DNA of 20,963 nt, taken from assembly GCA_036380925.1 (NCBI GenBank), contig DASVDW010000152.1:1-20963 (forward strand), read 5' to 3'. The notes beneath the pieces were generated by a model. It had not been told where the DNA came from. It made no database searches and was given only the letters and a program-made list of their open reading frames with translations. Below are positions 7,446 to 13,467 of the stretch, in pieces; within the stretch, counting starts at the first letter, position 1, and each line of letters starts with the position of its first letter. Both the position numbers and the translations under genes were made by a program. The stretch comes from JAICLV01 sp036380925 (GTDB lineage Bacteria; Actinomycetota; Actinomycetes; Acidothermales; Acidothermaceae).

Positions 7446-8771
7446 CTAATCGACGAAGATCGTGTCGATCGCCGGGCCGCCGGGTTGCAGTCGCAGCGCG
7501 GCGGGCGGCAGCTGGGCGCGCGCGCGGGCGTGCCGCTCCCGGGCGGCCGAAAGCGGCTCCCGCCCGACGATCTCGCCGCCCCGCACGAGGGGGACCAGCA
7601 GCGGCCGCCCGCCCCCGTCGTCCGCGATGGCCGCACCGGACGACGAGGCGCGCACCACCTCGGCGGTGGCCACCCCGCGCGCGTCGTGCCGGCGGAAGGC
7701 CTGCTTGCGGCCACCGTGGTCGATCTTGCCCGGGCTGGCCTTGGTGACCGACCGCCACACGGCGTCGGGGCCGACTCCGTCGGTGCGCGCGACCAGCTTG
7801 TAGACCAGGCTCGCGGTCGGCAGCCCACTGCCGGTGACCAAGGCGGTGCCGACGCCGTAGCCGTCGACCGGCGCGGGCGCGAGCGCGGCGATCGCGTGCT
7901 CGTCGAGGTCGCTGGTGACGATGATCCGGGTGTGCCGGGCGCCCAGCGCGTCGAGTTGCGCGCGCACCTGGCGGGCCAGCTCGACCAGGTCGCCGGAGTC
8001 GATCCGCACCGCCCCGAGCCGCGGCCCGGCCAGCTCGACGGCGGTGCGCACCGCCGCCTCGACGTCGTAGGTGTCGACCAGCAAGGTGGTGCCTGCGCCC
8101 AGCGAGTCGAGCTGCGCCTGGAACGCGGCTTTCTCACTGTCGTGGACCATGGTGAACGCGTGGGCGCTCGTGCCCGTGGTCGGCAGGCCGAAGCGGCGTC
8201 CGGCTTCGAGGTTGCTGGTGGCGGCGAAACCGGCGATGTAGGCGGCGCGGGCGGCCGCGATCGCGGCCTCCTCGTGGGTGCGACGCGACCCCATCTCGAT
8301 GCACGGCCGCTCGCACGAGGCCGCCGTCATCCTTGATGCGGCGGCGGCGATCGCGCAATCGTGGTTGAAGATCGACAGCGCCAGAGTCTCGAGGAGGACC
8401 GCCTCGGCGAACGTTGACTGCACGGTGAGGATCGGCGACCCAGGGAAGAACGGCTCGCCCTCGGCGTAGCCGTCGATGTCTCCGGAGAACCGGTAGTCGG
8501 CCAGCCACGCGAGCGTCGGGTCGTCGACGACCTGATTGTCGGAGAGCCAGCCCAACGCGGCGTCGTCGAAGCGGAACTGCTCGAGCGCGTCGAGAAAGCG
8601 GCCGGTGCCCGCGACCACGCCGTAACGTCGTCCGCCGGTCAACCGACGGGAGAACACCTCGAAGACACACGACCGGCCGCCGGCGTCGCTGCGCAGCGCC
8701 GCCTCCAGCATCGTGAGCTCGTAGCGGTCGGTGAGCAGCGCGGTGGAAGCGCGGGAAGCGGCGTCCGGCAC
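7446..8771 (-). CDS. pncB: Nicotinate phosphoribosyltransferase
   Basis: A 441-residue enzyme that makes nicotinate mononucleotide from nicotinate and PRPP with ATP hydrolysis, the entry step of NAD salvage. The N-terminal LLTDRYELTML segment and the GTSAHAF segment, with the histidine (His204) that is phosphorylated in the family, are both visible. Also present are VDTYDV and the RIDSGDL/IIVTSDLDE phosphate-binding region. It corresponds to pncB1 (Rv1330c), which in M. tuberculosis is likewise divergent from clpS. The GTG start at 8771 is supported by a TAGGGT -10 box ending 6 nt before it, which suggests a leaderless mRNA. A second nicotinate phosphoribosyltransferase elsewhere in the genome is possible but not visible here. 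Confidence 0.95.
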   Translation of the reverse strand: MPDAASRASTALLTDRYELTMLEAALRSDAGGRSCVFEVFSRRLTGGRRYGVVAGTGRFLDALEQFRFDDAALGWLSDNQVVDDPTLAWLADYRFSGDIDGYAEGEPFFPGSPILTVQSTFAEAVLLETLALSIFNHDCAIAAAASRMTAASCERPCIEMGSRRTHEEAAIAAARAAYIAGFAATSNLEAGRRFGLPTTGTSAHAFTMVHDSEKAAFQAQLDSLGAGTTLLVDTYDVEAAVRTAVELAGPRLGAVRIDSGDLVELARQVRAQLDALGARHTRIIVTSDLDEHAIAALAPAPVDGYGVGTALVTGSGLPTASLVYKLVARTDGVGPDAVWRSVTKASPGKIDHGGRKQAFRRHDARGVATAEVVRASSSGAAIADDGGGRPLLVPLVRGGEIVGREPLSAARERHARARAQLPPAALRLQPGGPAIDTIFVD

Positions 8772-8777
8772 GTTCGA

Positions 8778-8783
8778 ACCCTA
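8778..8783 (-). promoter_or_regulatory. -10 box of pncB (leaderless)
   Basis: TAGGGT on the minus strand, followed by 6 nt and the GTG start of pncB, fits the actinomycete TANNNT box 6-7 nt before a leaderless transcription start. It overlaps the clpS -10 by two base pairs. Confidence 0.55.
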
Positions 8784-8787
8784 CGAT
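8782..8787 (+). promoter_or_regulatory. -10 box of clpS (leaderless)
   Basis: TACGAT followed by 7 nt and the ATG at 8795 fits a leaderless promoter and chooses that start over the ATG at 8786, which lies inside the box. It overlaps the opposing pncB -10 at 8782-8783. Confidence 0.6.
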
Positions 8788-8794
8788 GAAAGCC

Positions 8795-9088
8795 ATGAGT
8801 TCCGCTCCCGCGCAGGTCGAGCGGCCGCAGACCGACTCCGAGACCGACGTCCGCCCCGACCGCCCCTGGGTCACCGTCGTTTGGGACGATCCGGTGAACC
8901 TGATGGAATACGTCACCTACGTGTTCCAGAAGCTCTTCGGCTACCCGAAGAAGAAGGCGGAACGACTGATGCTGCAGGTGCACACCGAGGGCAAGGCGGC
9001 GGTGTCCGCGGGCACTCGCGAGCAGATGGAGCGCGACGTCGAGCGGCTGCACGCGCACGGGTTGTGGGCCACCGTGCAAAAGGATTAG
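8795..9088 (+). CDS. clpS: ClpS, N-end-rule adaptor of the Clp protease
   Basis: A 97-residue adaptor that binds proteins with N-degron residues and passes them to the ClpC/ClpA unfoldase. The conserved core WDDPVNLMEYVTYVF is the actinobacterial form of the ClpS signature; the DDP loop and following helix form the N-end pocket. A disordered N-terminal stretch of about 25 residues precedes it, as is usual. The start at ATG 8795 is preferred to ATG 8786 (three codons longer) because the -10 box TACGAT covers 8786. Gene order with the DUF2017 gene and mec matches Rv1331 onward. Confidence 0.93.
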   Translation: MSSAPAQVERPQTDSETDVRPDRPWVTVVWDDPVNLMEYVTYVFQKLFGYPKKKAERLMLQVHTEGKAAVSAGTREQMERDVERLHAHGLWATVQKD

Positions 9089-9092
9089 CCAA

Positions 9093-9656
9093 TTGGCGGA
9101 GATCAGGCGCACGCCTGCGGGCCCGCGGGTGAAGCTCGACGAAGACGAGATGCGCCTGCTCACCCGGCTCGCGGACGACGTTGACGAACTGCTGGCGGGC
9201 ACCGCCAAGGACGTCCGCTCGGCCGACCCGTTGGTCGAGCTCACCGGGCTTGACATCGACGAGTCCGGCGTCGTCGAGGCGCCGGAGGATCCCGCGCTGC
9301 GCCGGTTGCTGCCCGACGCCTACCGCGACGACGACGAGGCAGCGGCCGACTTCCGCCGCTACACCGAGAACACCCTGCGCGGCGCCAAGCGGGCGGACGC
9401 CACCGTCGTCCGGCAAGGGCTGGCCAGCATCGCGGTGCTCGGCGAGCGGGTGCTGGACGGCGAGCAGGCCGACGCGTGGTTGCGCTTCTTGACCGACGCG
9501 CGCCTCGTCATCGCGACCCGGCTCGGCATCGAGACCGCGGACGACGTGGCGGCGTTCGACTACCTGCCCGCGGATGACCCAAGGCTCATGCTCTACGGGG
9601 TCTACGAGTGGCTGCTCGCGTTGCTCGGCGAACTGCTGGCGGCGGTCGGTTCCTGA
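9093..9656 (+). CDS. DUF2017 domain protein (Rv1332-like)
   Basis: A 187-residue acidic, mostly helical protein of the actinobacterial DUF2017 family. Its function is unknown; it is called a putative transcriptional regulator in some mycobacterial annotations, without support in this sequence. The TTG start at 9093, four bases after the clpS stop, is chosen because an AAAGGA element at 9079-9084 lies 8 nt before it and because it gives the family N-terminus (a short basic strand, then a helix LDEDEMRLLTRLADDVDELL). No membrane segment or signal peptide is seen. It is probably co-transcribed with clpS. A peptidase gene (Rv1333 type) that follows in M. tuberculosis is absent here; mec comes next, with its own promoter. 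Confidence 0.85.
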   Translation: MAEIRRTPAGPRVKLDEDEMRLLTRLADDVDELLAGTAKDVRSADPLVELTGLDIDESGVVEAPEDPALRRLLPDAYRDDDEAAADFRRYTENTLRGAKRADATVVRQGLASIAVLGERVLDGEQADAWLRFLTDARLVIATRLGIETADDVAAFDYLPADDPRLMLYGVYEWLLALLGELLAAVGS

Positions 9657-9664
9657 CCGCCAGC

Positions 9665-9670
9665 TAACCT
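9665..9670 (+). promoter_or_regulatory. -10 box of mec (leaderless)
   Basis: TAACCT followed by 7 nt and the ATG of mec at 9678 matches a leaderless actinomycete promoter, so mec-cysO-cysM can be transcribed apart from clpS. Confidence 0.55.
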
Positions 9671-9677
9671 TGCGGCC

Positions 9678-10100
9678 ATGCTCGTGATCGACCAGGAGAC
9701 TTACGACGCGATCGTCGCGCACGCCCGGCGCGACCATCCCGACGAGGCGTGCGGGGTGGTGGCCGGCCCGGCGGGGTCGGACCGGCCCGCGCGTTTCATC
9801 CCGATGGTCAACGCCGCCCGCTCGCCCACCTTCTACGAGTTCGACACGCACGACCTGCTCGCGCTGTACCGGGAGATGGACGACCGCGACGAGGAGCCGG
9901 TGATCATCTACCACTCCCACACCGCGACGCAGGCCTATCCGTCGCGCACCGACGTCTCGTACGCCTCGGAGCCGGGGGCGCACTACGTGCTCGTGTCGAC
10001 TCGTGAGCCAGCTACCGTTGAGTTCAGGTCCTTTCGAATCGTCGACGGCTCCGTGACCGAGGAAGAGGTCATGGTGGTCCCGGCGTTGGACCATGCGTAA
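9678..10100 (+). CDS. mec: Mec, JAMM metalloprotease that frees cysteine from CysO
   Basis: A 140-residue zinc peptidase of the JAB/MPN/Mov34 family. In mycobacteria Mec hydrolyses the CysO-cysteine adduct to release cysteine. The JAMM motif is complete: Glu23 in DEACGVVAG and H79-S-H81 followed seven residues later by S89-x2-D92 (HSHTATQAYPSRTD). The neighbouring cysO and cysM complete the pathway, which makes this assignment stronger than for a stand-alone JAMM protein. The start ATG at 9678 is 7 nt after a TAACCT box. The 50-bp gap to cysO carries an AAGGAG ribosome-binding site for that gene. Confidence 0.93.
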   Translation: MLVIDQETYDAIVAHARRDHPDEACGVVAGPAGSDRPARFIPMVNAARSPTFYEFDTHDLLALYREMDDRDEEPVIIYHSHTATQAYPSRTDVSYASEPGAHYVLVSTREPATVEFRSFRIVDGSVTEEEVMVVPALDHA

Positions 10101-10134
10101 CACCTGTCGCCCACCTTCATCGCACGCCGCTTTC

Positions 10135-10140
10135 AAGGAG
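10135..10140 (+). promoter_or_regulatory. Ribosome-binding site of cysO
   Basis: AAGGAG lies 10 nt before the ATG at 10151, a slightly long but workable spacing. It is a clear Shine-Dalgarno element, in contrast to the genes here that appear leaderless. Confidence 0.6.
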
Positions 10141-10150
10141 TCAGCCGGTC

Positions 10151-10423
10151 ATGGCCATCGAGGTTCGCATCCCGACGATCCTGCGCACGTACACGGGCGG
10201 GGAGAAAGCGGTTACCGGTGACGGCGCGACGCTCGCCGCCGTCCTGGCCGACCTCGACAGCCGTCATCCGGGGCTGCGCGACCGCATCGTCGACGAAAAG
10301 GGGCTGCGCCGCTTCGTCAACGTGTACGTCAACGACGAGGACGTCCGCTTCATCGGCGGGCTGGAGACCGGTTTGAAGGACGGCGACACGGTGACCGTGT
10401 TGCCTGCGGTCGCGGGCGGCTGA
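10151..10423 (+). CDS. cysO: CysO, ubiquitin-like sulfur carrier for cysteine synthesis
   Basis: A 90-residue MoaD/ThiS-type beta-grasp protein ending in Gly-Gly (VLPAVAGG). The C-terminal glycine is adenylated and thiocarboxylated, and the sulfur is passed to O-phosphoserine by CysM. The family assignment rests on the terminal diglycine, the FVNVYVNDEDVRF and LKDGDTVTVLPAVAGG strands and the size. Because it lies directly between mec and cysM, the CysO role is preferred over molybdopterin (MoaD) or thiamine (ThiS) synthesis. The cysM start lies 8 nt after the stop, so the two are in one transcript. Confidence 0.94.
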   Translation: MAIEVRIPTILRTYTGGEKAVTGDGATLAAVLADLDSRHPGLRDRIVDEKGLRRFVNVYVNDEDVRFIGGLETGLKDGDTVTVLPAVAGG

Positions 10424-10431
10424 TCAACTCG

Positions 10432-11379
10432 GTGCGCTACGACTCACTGGTCGACTCCGTCGGGCGCACGCCGCTCGTCGGGCTGCCGCGGCTGTCGCCG
10501 TCGGCTGACGTGCGGCTGTGGGCGAAGCTGGAAGACCGCAACCCCACCGGGTCGATCAAGGATCGCGCCGCGTTGTACATGGTGCAGGCGGCGGAGAAAG
10601 AGGGCCTGCTCGCGCCCGGCGCGACGATCTTAGAGCCCACGTCCGGCAACACCGGCATCTCGCTGGCAATGGTGGCCAGCCAGCGCGGCTACCGGCTGAT
10701 CTGCGTGATGCCGGAGAACACCTCGGTGGAGCGCCGCCAGCTGCTGGAGATGTGGGGCGCGTCGATCGTCTTCTCGCCGGCCGCCGGCGGGTCGAACGAA
10801 GCGGTGCGGGTGGCCAAGGCGATGGCCGCCGAGCATCCCGAGTGGGTGATGCTCTACCAATACGGCAACCCGGCCAACGCGCTGGCGCACTACGAGACCA
10901 CCGCGCCGGAGATCCTCGAAGACCTGCCGACCATCAGCCACTTCGTCGCGGGCCTTGGCACCACCGGCACGTTGATGGGCTGCGGGCGGTTCTTCCGCGA
11001 GCACGTGCCCGGCGTTCAGGTGGTGGCCGCCGAGCCGCGGTACGGCGAGCTGGTCTACGGGCTGCGCAACCTCGACGAGGGTTTCGTGCCGGAGCTGTAC
11101 GACGAGTCCGTGCTGACCACCCGGTTCTCGGTGGGTCCGCGCGAGGCGTTGCGCCGAACGCGCGAGTTGGTCGAGCAAGAGGGGATTTTCGCCGGTATCT
11201 CCACCGGCGCGATTTTGCACGCCGCGCTGGGCGCCGCGGCCAAGGCGGTCGCCGCGGGGAAGCAGGCCGACATCGCGTTCGTCGTGGCGGACGGCGGCTG
11301 GAAGTACCTGTCGACGGGCGCCTACTCCGGCACGCTGGAGGAGGCCGAAGCCGCGCTCGAAGGCCAACTTTGGGCCTGA
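10432..11379 (+). CDS. cysM: CysM, CysO-dependent (O-phosphoserine) cysteine synthase
   Basis: A 315-residue PLP enzyme of the cysteine synthase fold. CysM uses O-phosphoserine and thiocarboxylated CysO to make the CysO-cysteine adduct that Mec then cleaves. The PLP lysine is Lys43 in NPTGSIKDRA; the substrate loop TSGNTG and the phosphate cup GTTGT are also present. The C-terminus ends in LWA after a short acidic helix, resembling the mobile C-terminal tail that closes the active site in mycobacterial CysM. A GTG start at 10432 follows the cysO stop by 8 nt. After the stop, the order departs from M. tuberculosis: a repeat-flanked nuclease-like gene stands where a rhomboid gene is expected. 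Confidence 0.95.
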   Translation: MRYDSLVDSVGRTPLVGLPRLSPSADVRLWAKLEDRNPTGSIKDRAALYMVQAAEKEGLLAPGATILEPTSGNTGISLAMVASQRGYRLICVMPENTSVERRQLLEMWGASIVFSPAAGGSNEAVRVAKAMAAEHPEWVMLYQYGNPANALAHYETTAPEILEDLPTISHFVAGLGTTGTLMGCGRFFREHVPGVQVVAAEPRYGELVYGLRNLDEGFVPELYDESVLTTRFSVGPREALRRTRELVEQEGIFAGISTGAILHAALGAAAKAVAAGKQADIAFVVADGGWKYLSTGAYSGTLEEAEAALEGQLWA

Positions 11380-11433
11380 TCGCGTCCGGCCAGTCGATGC
11401 CCTTCGCGCCGCGGCCCTCACCGGCGGTCAACG

Positions 11434-11470
11434 CGGAAACAATTCGTCGCCAGAGCGCTGGAAGTCTCCG
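11434..11470 (+). repeat. Left copy (R1) of a 37-nt direct repeat flanking the DUF559 gene
   Basis: It begins CGGAAAC, has the core AGAGCGCTGGAAGT and ends CTCCG. It matches R2 at 12504-12540 in 32 of 37 positions, in the same orientation. The ends are inversely repeated (CGGAAAC against GTCTCCG, six of seven pairs), so it can fold as a hairpin. Weak similarity continues 8 bases upstream (5 of 8). Confidence 0.85.
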
Positions 11471-11487
11471 TCTTGTTGTTGGCCGGG

Positions 11488-11496
11488 TTGTCCACA
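11488..11496 (+). promoter_or_regulatory. DnaA-box-like nonamer inside the cassette leader
   Basis: TTGTCCACA equals the form of the DnaA box preferred in high-GC actinomycetes. It lies between R1 and the DUF559 start codon. A single copy has little meaning on its own and may be chance. Confidence 0.25.
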
Positions 11497-11539
11497 ACGA
11501 CTCTGCGGCGCGTGCCGCGGGTCGGCCATTGTTTGCTGC

Positions 11540-12523
11540 ATGTCGATAACGTCGCGCATCGGCCGCGGCGCGGGCGCGCCGCCGTATTGGCGCGACGAGG
11601 CATGGCAGGACGGCGTGCTCACCCGCGGGCAGGTGTTGGCGTCTGGGCTGACCGACTCATGGATCCGCGCGCGACTGGACGCCGGACTTTGGCAGCGGCT
11701 GCTGCCGGGGGTCTTCCTCACCCACAACGGCGTCCCCGAGGCGGCCGCGCGCATCTGGGCTGCGGTGCTTTACGCAGGCGCCGGCGCTGGCGCGAGTCAT
11801 CGGACGGCCGGTTTCCTCGATGGTCTGATCGACACCGCGCCGCCCGACGTTGACGTCGTCGTGCCAGGCCGGCGCCGGGTCCGCCCGCAGCCGGGGTTGA
11901 TCGTTCATCGCGTCGCCAGGCCAGCGATCAATCTGGCACGTCGACCACCGCGAACCGACGCCCCGACGACCATTCTCGATCTTGCGGCGACGTACGACAG
12001 CGCGGAGGCCGTCGTGGGCTTGGTCACGCGCGCGTACGCGCTGAAGGTCGCTCGCCCTGACACCATCGCAGCTGCTCTTCGACAGCGCGGCCGGCAGCGG
12101 TGGCGCGACCTGTTCGACGAGCTGGTCGGCGACGCAGATGGCCTCGAATCTGCGTTGGAGTGGCGGTACCGCCGCGACGTCGAACGCCCGCACGGCCTTC
12201 CGACGCCCCAACGTCAGGTTGTCGTTCGCGCGGGGTCGGCGTCGTTCCGCCGCGACATCGACTACGAGGAGTACGGCGTGGTCATCGAACTTGATGGCCG
12301 CCGCGGCCACGAGGGTGTGGGCGCCTTCAGAGACGCCGCGCGCGACAACGCGGCGTTGCTCGCGGGCCGGGTGACCTTGCGTTACGGCTGGTGGGATGTC
12401 CGATGCAACGCGTGCGGTTCGGCGTCACAGGTGGCGACCGTGCTGCGGGATCGTGGTTGGTCCGGTGTGCCGACCCCGTGTGGGCCGGCGTGTGCGATCA
12501 GCACGGAAACTCTTCGTCACTAG
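11540..12523 (+). CDS. AbiEi-like winged helix fused to a DUF559 (Vsr/PD-(D/E)XK-like) domain
   Basis: A 327-residue protein of a type common in actinomycetes. Residues 25-60 resemble the N-terminal winged-helix domain of AbiEi-type antitoxins (GVLTRGQVLASGLTDSWIRA then LLPGVFL). The middle part, 85-180, resembles the rest of the AbiEi-like region, with a SHRTAGFL motif. The C-terminal part, about 200-310, is a DUF559 domain related to very-short-patch-repair endonucleases, with candidate acidic metal ligands Asp239, Asp241, Glu250 and Asp252 (RRDIDYEEYGVVIELDG). Four cysteines follow (C289xxC292 and C314xxxC318), possibly a zinc site. No partner toxin gene is adjacent. The stop codon lies inside the right repeat. 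A weak CATTGT box sits 7 nt before the ATG. Nuclease activity is predicted, not known. Confidence 0.8.
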   Translation: MSITSRIGRGAGAPPYWRDEAWQDGVLTRGQVLASGLTDSWIRARLDAGLWQRLLPGVFLTHNGVPEAAARIWAAVLYAGAGAGASHRTAGFLDGLIDTAPPDVDVVVPGRRRVRPQPGLIVHRVARPAINLARRPPRTDAPTTILDLAATYDSAEAVVGLVTRAYALKVARPDTIAAALRQRGRQRWRDLFDELVGDADGLESALEWRYRRDVERPHGLPTPQRQVVVRAGSASFRRDIDYEEYGVVIELDGRRGHEGVGAFRDAARDNAALLAGRVTLRYGWWDVRCNACGSASQVATVLRDRGWSGVPTPCGPACAISTETLRH

Positions 12524-12540
12524 AGCGCTGGAAGTTTCCG
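12504..12540 (+). repeat. Right copy (R2) of the 37-nt direct repeat
   Basis: Same orientation as R1, with five mismatches. Its ends form a perfect 8-bp inverted repeat (CGGAAACT and AGTTTCCG) around a 21-nt loop that contains the palindrome AGCGCT. The TAG stop of the DUF559 gene is at positions 18-20 of the repeat, so its last five codons are repeat-encoded. Confidence 0.87.
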
Positions 12541-12584
12541 GGCTAACCCGGGAGCGGATGCGCGAGCGCGGCCACGGAGGCGGT

Positions 12585-12590
12585 TACGCT
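12585..12590 (+). promoter_or_regulatory. -10 box of murI (leaderless)
   Basis: TACGCT followed by 7 nt and the GTG at 12598 matches the leaderless pattern and supports this unusual, extended murI start. Confidence 0.5.
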
Positions 12591-12597
12591 GCAGGGC

Positions 12598-13464
12598 GTG
12601 GCAGCCAAGCCGAACCCGACCGATCGAAGCGACGCACCCATCGGGGGCGTACCCATCGGGGGCGCAACTGATCGCAACGACGCATCCATCGGAATCTTCG
12701 ACTCGGGCGTCGGCGGCCTCACGGTGGCCCGGGCGATCCTCGACCTGCTGCCGCACGAGCCGCTCTACTACGTCGCCGACACCGCGCACTTCCCGTACGG
12801 CCCGAAGCCGATCGCGCAGGTGCGCGCGTACACCCTCGAGGTGCTCGACCGGATGGTCGATCGCGGCGTGAAGATGCTGGTGATCGCGTGCAACTCCGCG
12901 TCGTCGGCGATGTTGCGCGACGCCCGCGAGCGCTACCGCGTGCCGGTGGTCGAGGTGATCCAGCCGGCCGTGCGCAAGGCGGTGAGCGCCACCCGCAACG
13001 GCCACGTCGGCGTGATCGGGACGCACGCCACCGTCACCAGCGGCGCGTACGAAGACGCCTTCGCCGCCGCTCCCCACATCGACCTGACCACCGCCGCCTG
13101 CCCCCGCTTCGTCGAGTTCGTCGAGGCGGGCATCACCATGAGCGACGAGCTGCTCGAGTGCGCGAAGGAGTACCTCGCGCCGATCATCGAGCGCGGCTGC
13201 GACACGCTGGTGCTCGGTTGCACCCACTACCCCTACCTGGCCGGCGCGATCTCGCTCGTCGCCGGCGACGAGGTGATGCTGGTCAACAGCGCCGACGAGA
13301 CGGCGCGCGACGTCTATCGCACGCTGGTGCGCCACGGGTTGACCCGGCCGGAGAACTTCCCGCCGCCGCGTCATCGCTTCGTCGCGACCGGCGACCCCGA
13401 GCCGTTCTACGAGCTCGGACGACGCTTCCTCGGACCTGAGATCAGCGGCGTCGAAAGCGCCTAG
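12598..13464 (+). CDS. murI: Glutamate racemase
   Basis: A 288-residue enzyme that makes D-glutamate for peptidoglycan. The two catalytic cysteines are visible as Cys98 in ACNSAS and Cys208 in LGCTHYPY; the family N-terminus GIFDSGVGGLTV begins at residue 32. It is therefore preceded by an unusual extension of about 31 residues. The extension arises from a 48-bp in-frame duplication at the DNA level: TDRSDAPIG at 8-16 and TDRNDASIG at 24-32, with a further short PIGG doubling. GTG 12598 is chosen because no other start lies close to the domain and because TACGCT sits 7 nt before it. The next gene begins 3 nt after the stop. Confidence 0.94.
   Translation: MAAKPNPTDRSDAPIGGVPIGGATDRNDASIGIFDSGVGGLTVARAILDLLPHEPLYYVADTAHFPYGPKPIAQVRAYTLEVLDRMVDRGVKMLVIACNSASSAMLRDARERYRVPVVEVIQPAVRKAVSATRNGHVGVIGTHATVTSGAYEDAFAAAPHIDLTTAACPRFVEFVEAGITMSDELLECAKEYLAPIIERGCDTLVLGCTHYPYLAGAISLVAGDEVMLVNSADETARDVYRTLVRHGLTRPENFPPPRHRFVATGDPEPFYELGRRFLGPEISGVESA
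12622..12693 (+). repeat. 48-bp tandem duplication in the 5' end of murI
   Basis: The segment starting at 12622 recurs at 12670 (20 of 24 bases identical), and inside it the 15-mer ACCCATCGGGGGCGT at 12636 is repeated at 12651 with one mismatch. Both periods are multiples of three, so the reading frame is kept. Confidence 0.8.
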
Positions 13465-13467
13465 CCG

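Larger units (their letters stand above)
11434..12540 (+). mobile_element. Putative single-gene cassette: DUF559/AbiEi-like gene between direct hairpin repeats
   Basis: A 1,107-bp unit from R1 through R2 contains one complete ORF and nothing else. It sits between cysM and murI, where mycobacteria carry a rhomboid protease gene, in an otherwise conserved order. The right repeat contains the ORF's last codons and stop, so gene and repeat belong to one unit. No transposase, integrase or clear target-site duplication is seen. That the unit is mobile is an inference from this layout and from the predicted nuclease domain of its product. Confidence 0.5.

Noticed and set aside
8913..10136. A 407-codon minus-strand frame opposite clpS, the DUF2017 gene and mec
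   Set aside because: It is the antisense of genes with clear motifs, and the encoded protein has no recognisable family.
11488..11496. DnaA-box-like site as part of a replication origin
   Set aside because: Only one nonamer is seen, with no AT-rich region and no dnaA, dnaN or rep gene nearby. It is kept only as a low-confidence site.
11540..12523. A complete AbiE toxin-antitoxin pair
   Set aside because: Only the AbiEi-like part is present, fused to DUF559. No AbiEii nucleotidyltransferase toxin gene lies on either side.
11434..12540. CRISPR array or integron attC sites formed by the two 37-nt repeats
   Set aside because: There are only two copies, 1.03 kb apart with a gene between. No cas genes, no integrase, and no attC core sequences (RYYYAAC/GTTRRRY) are seen.
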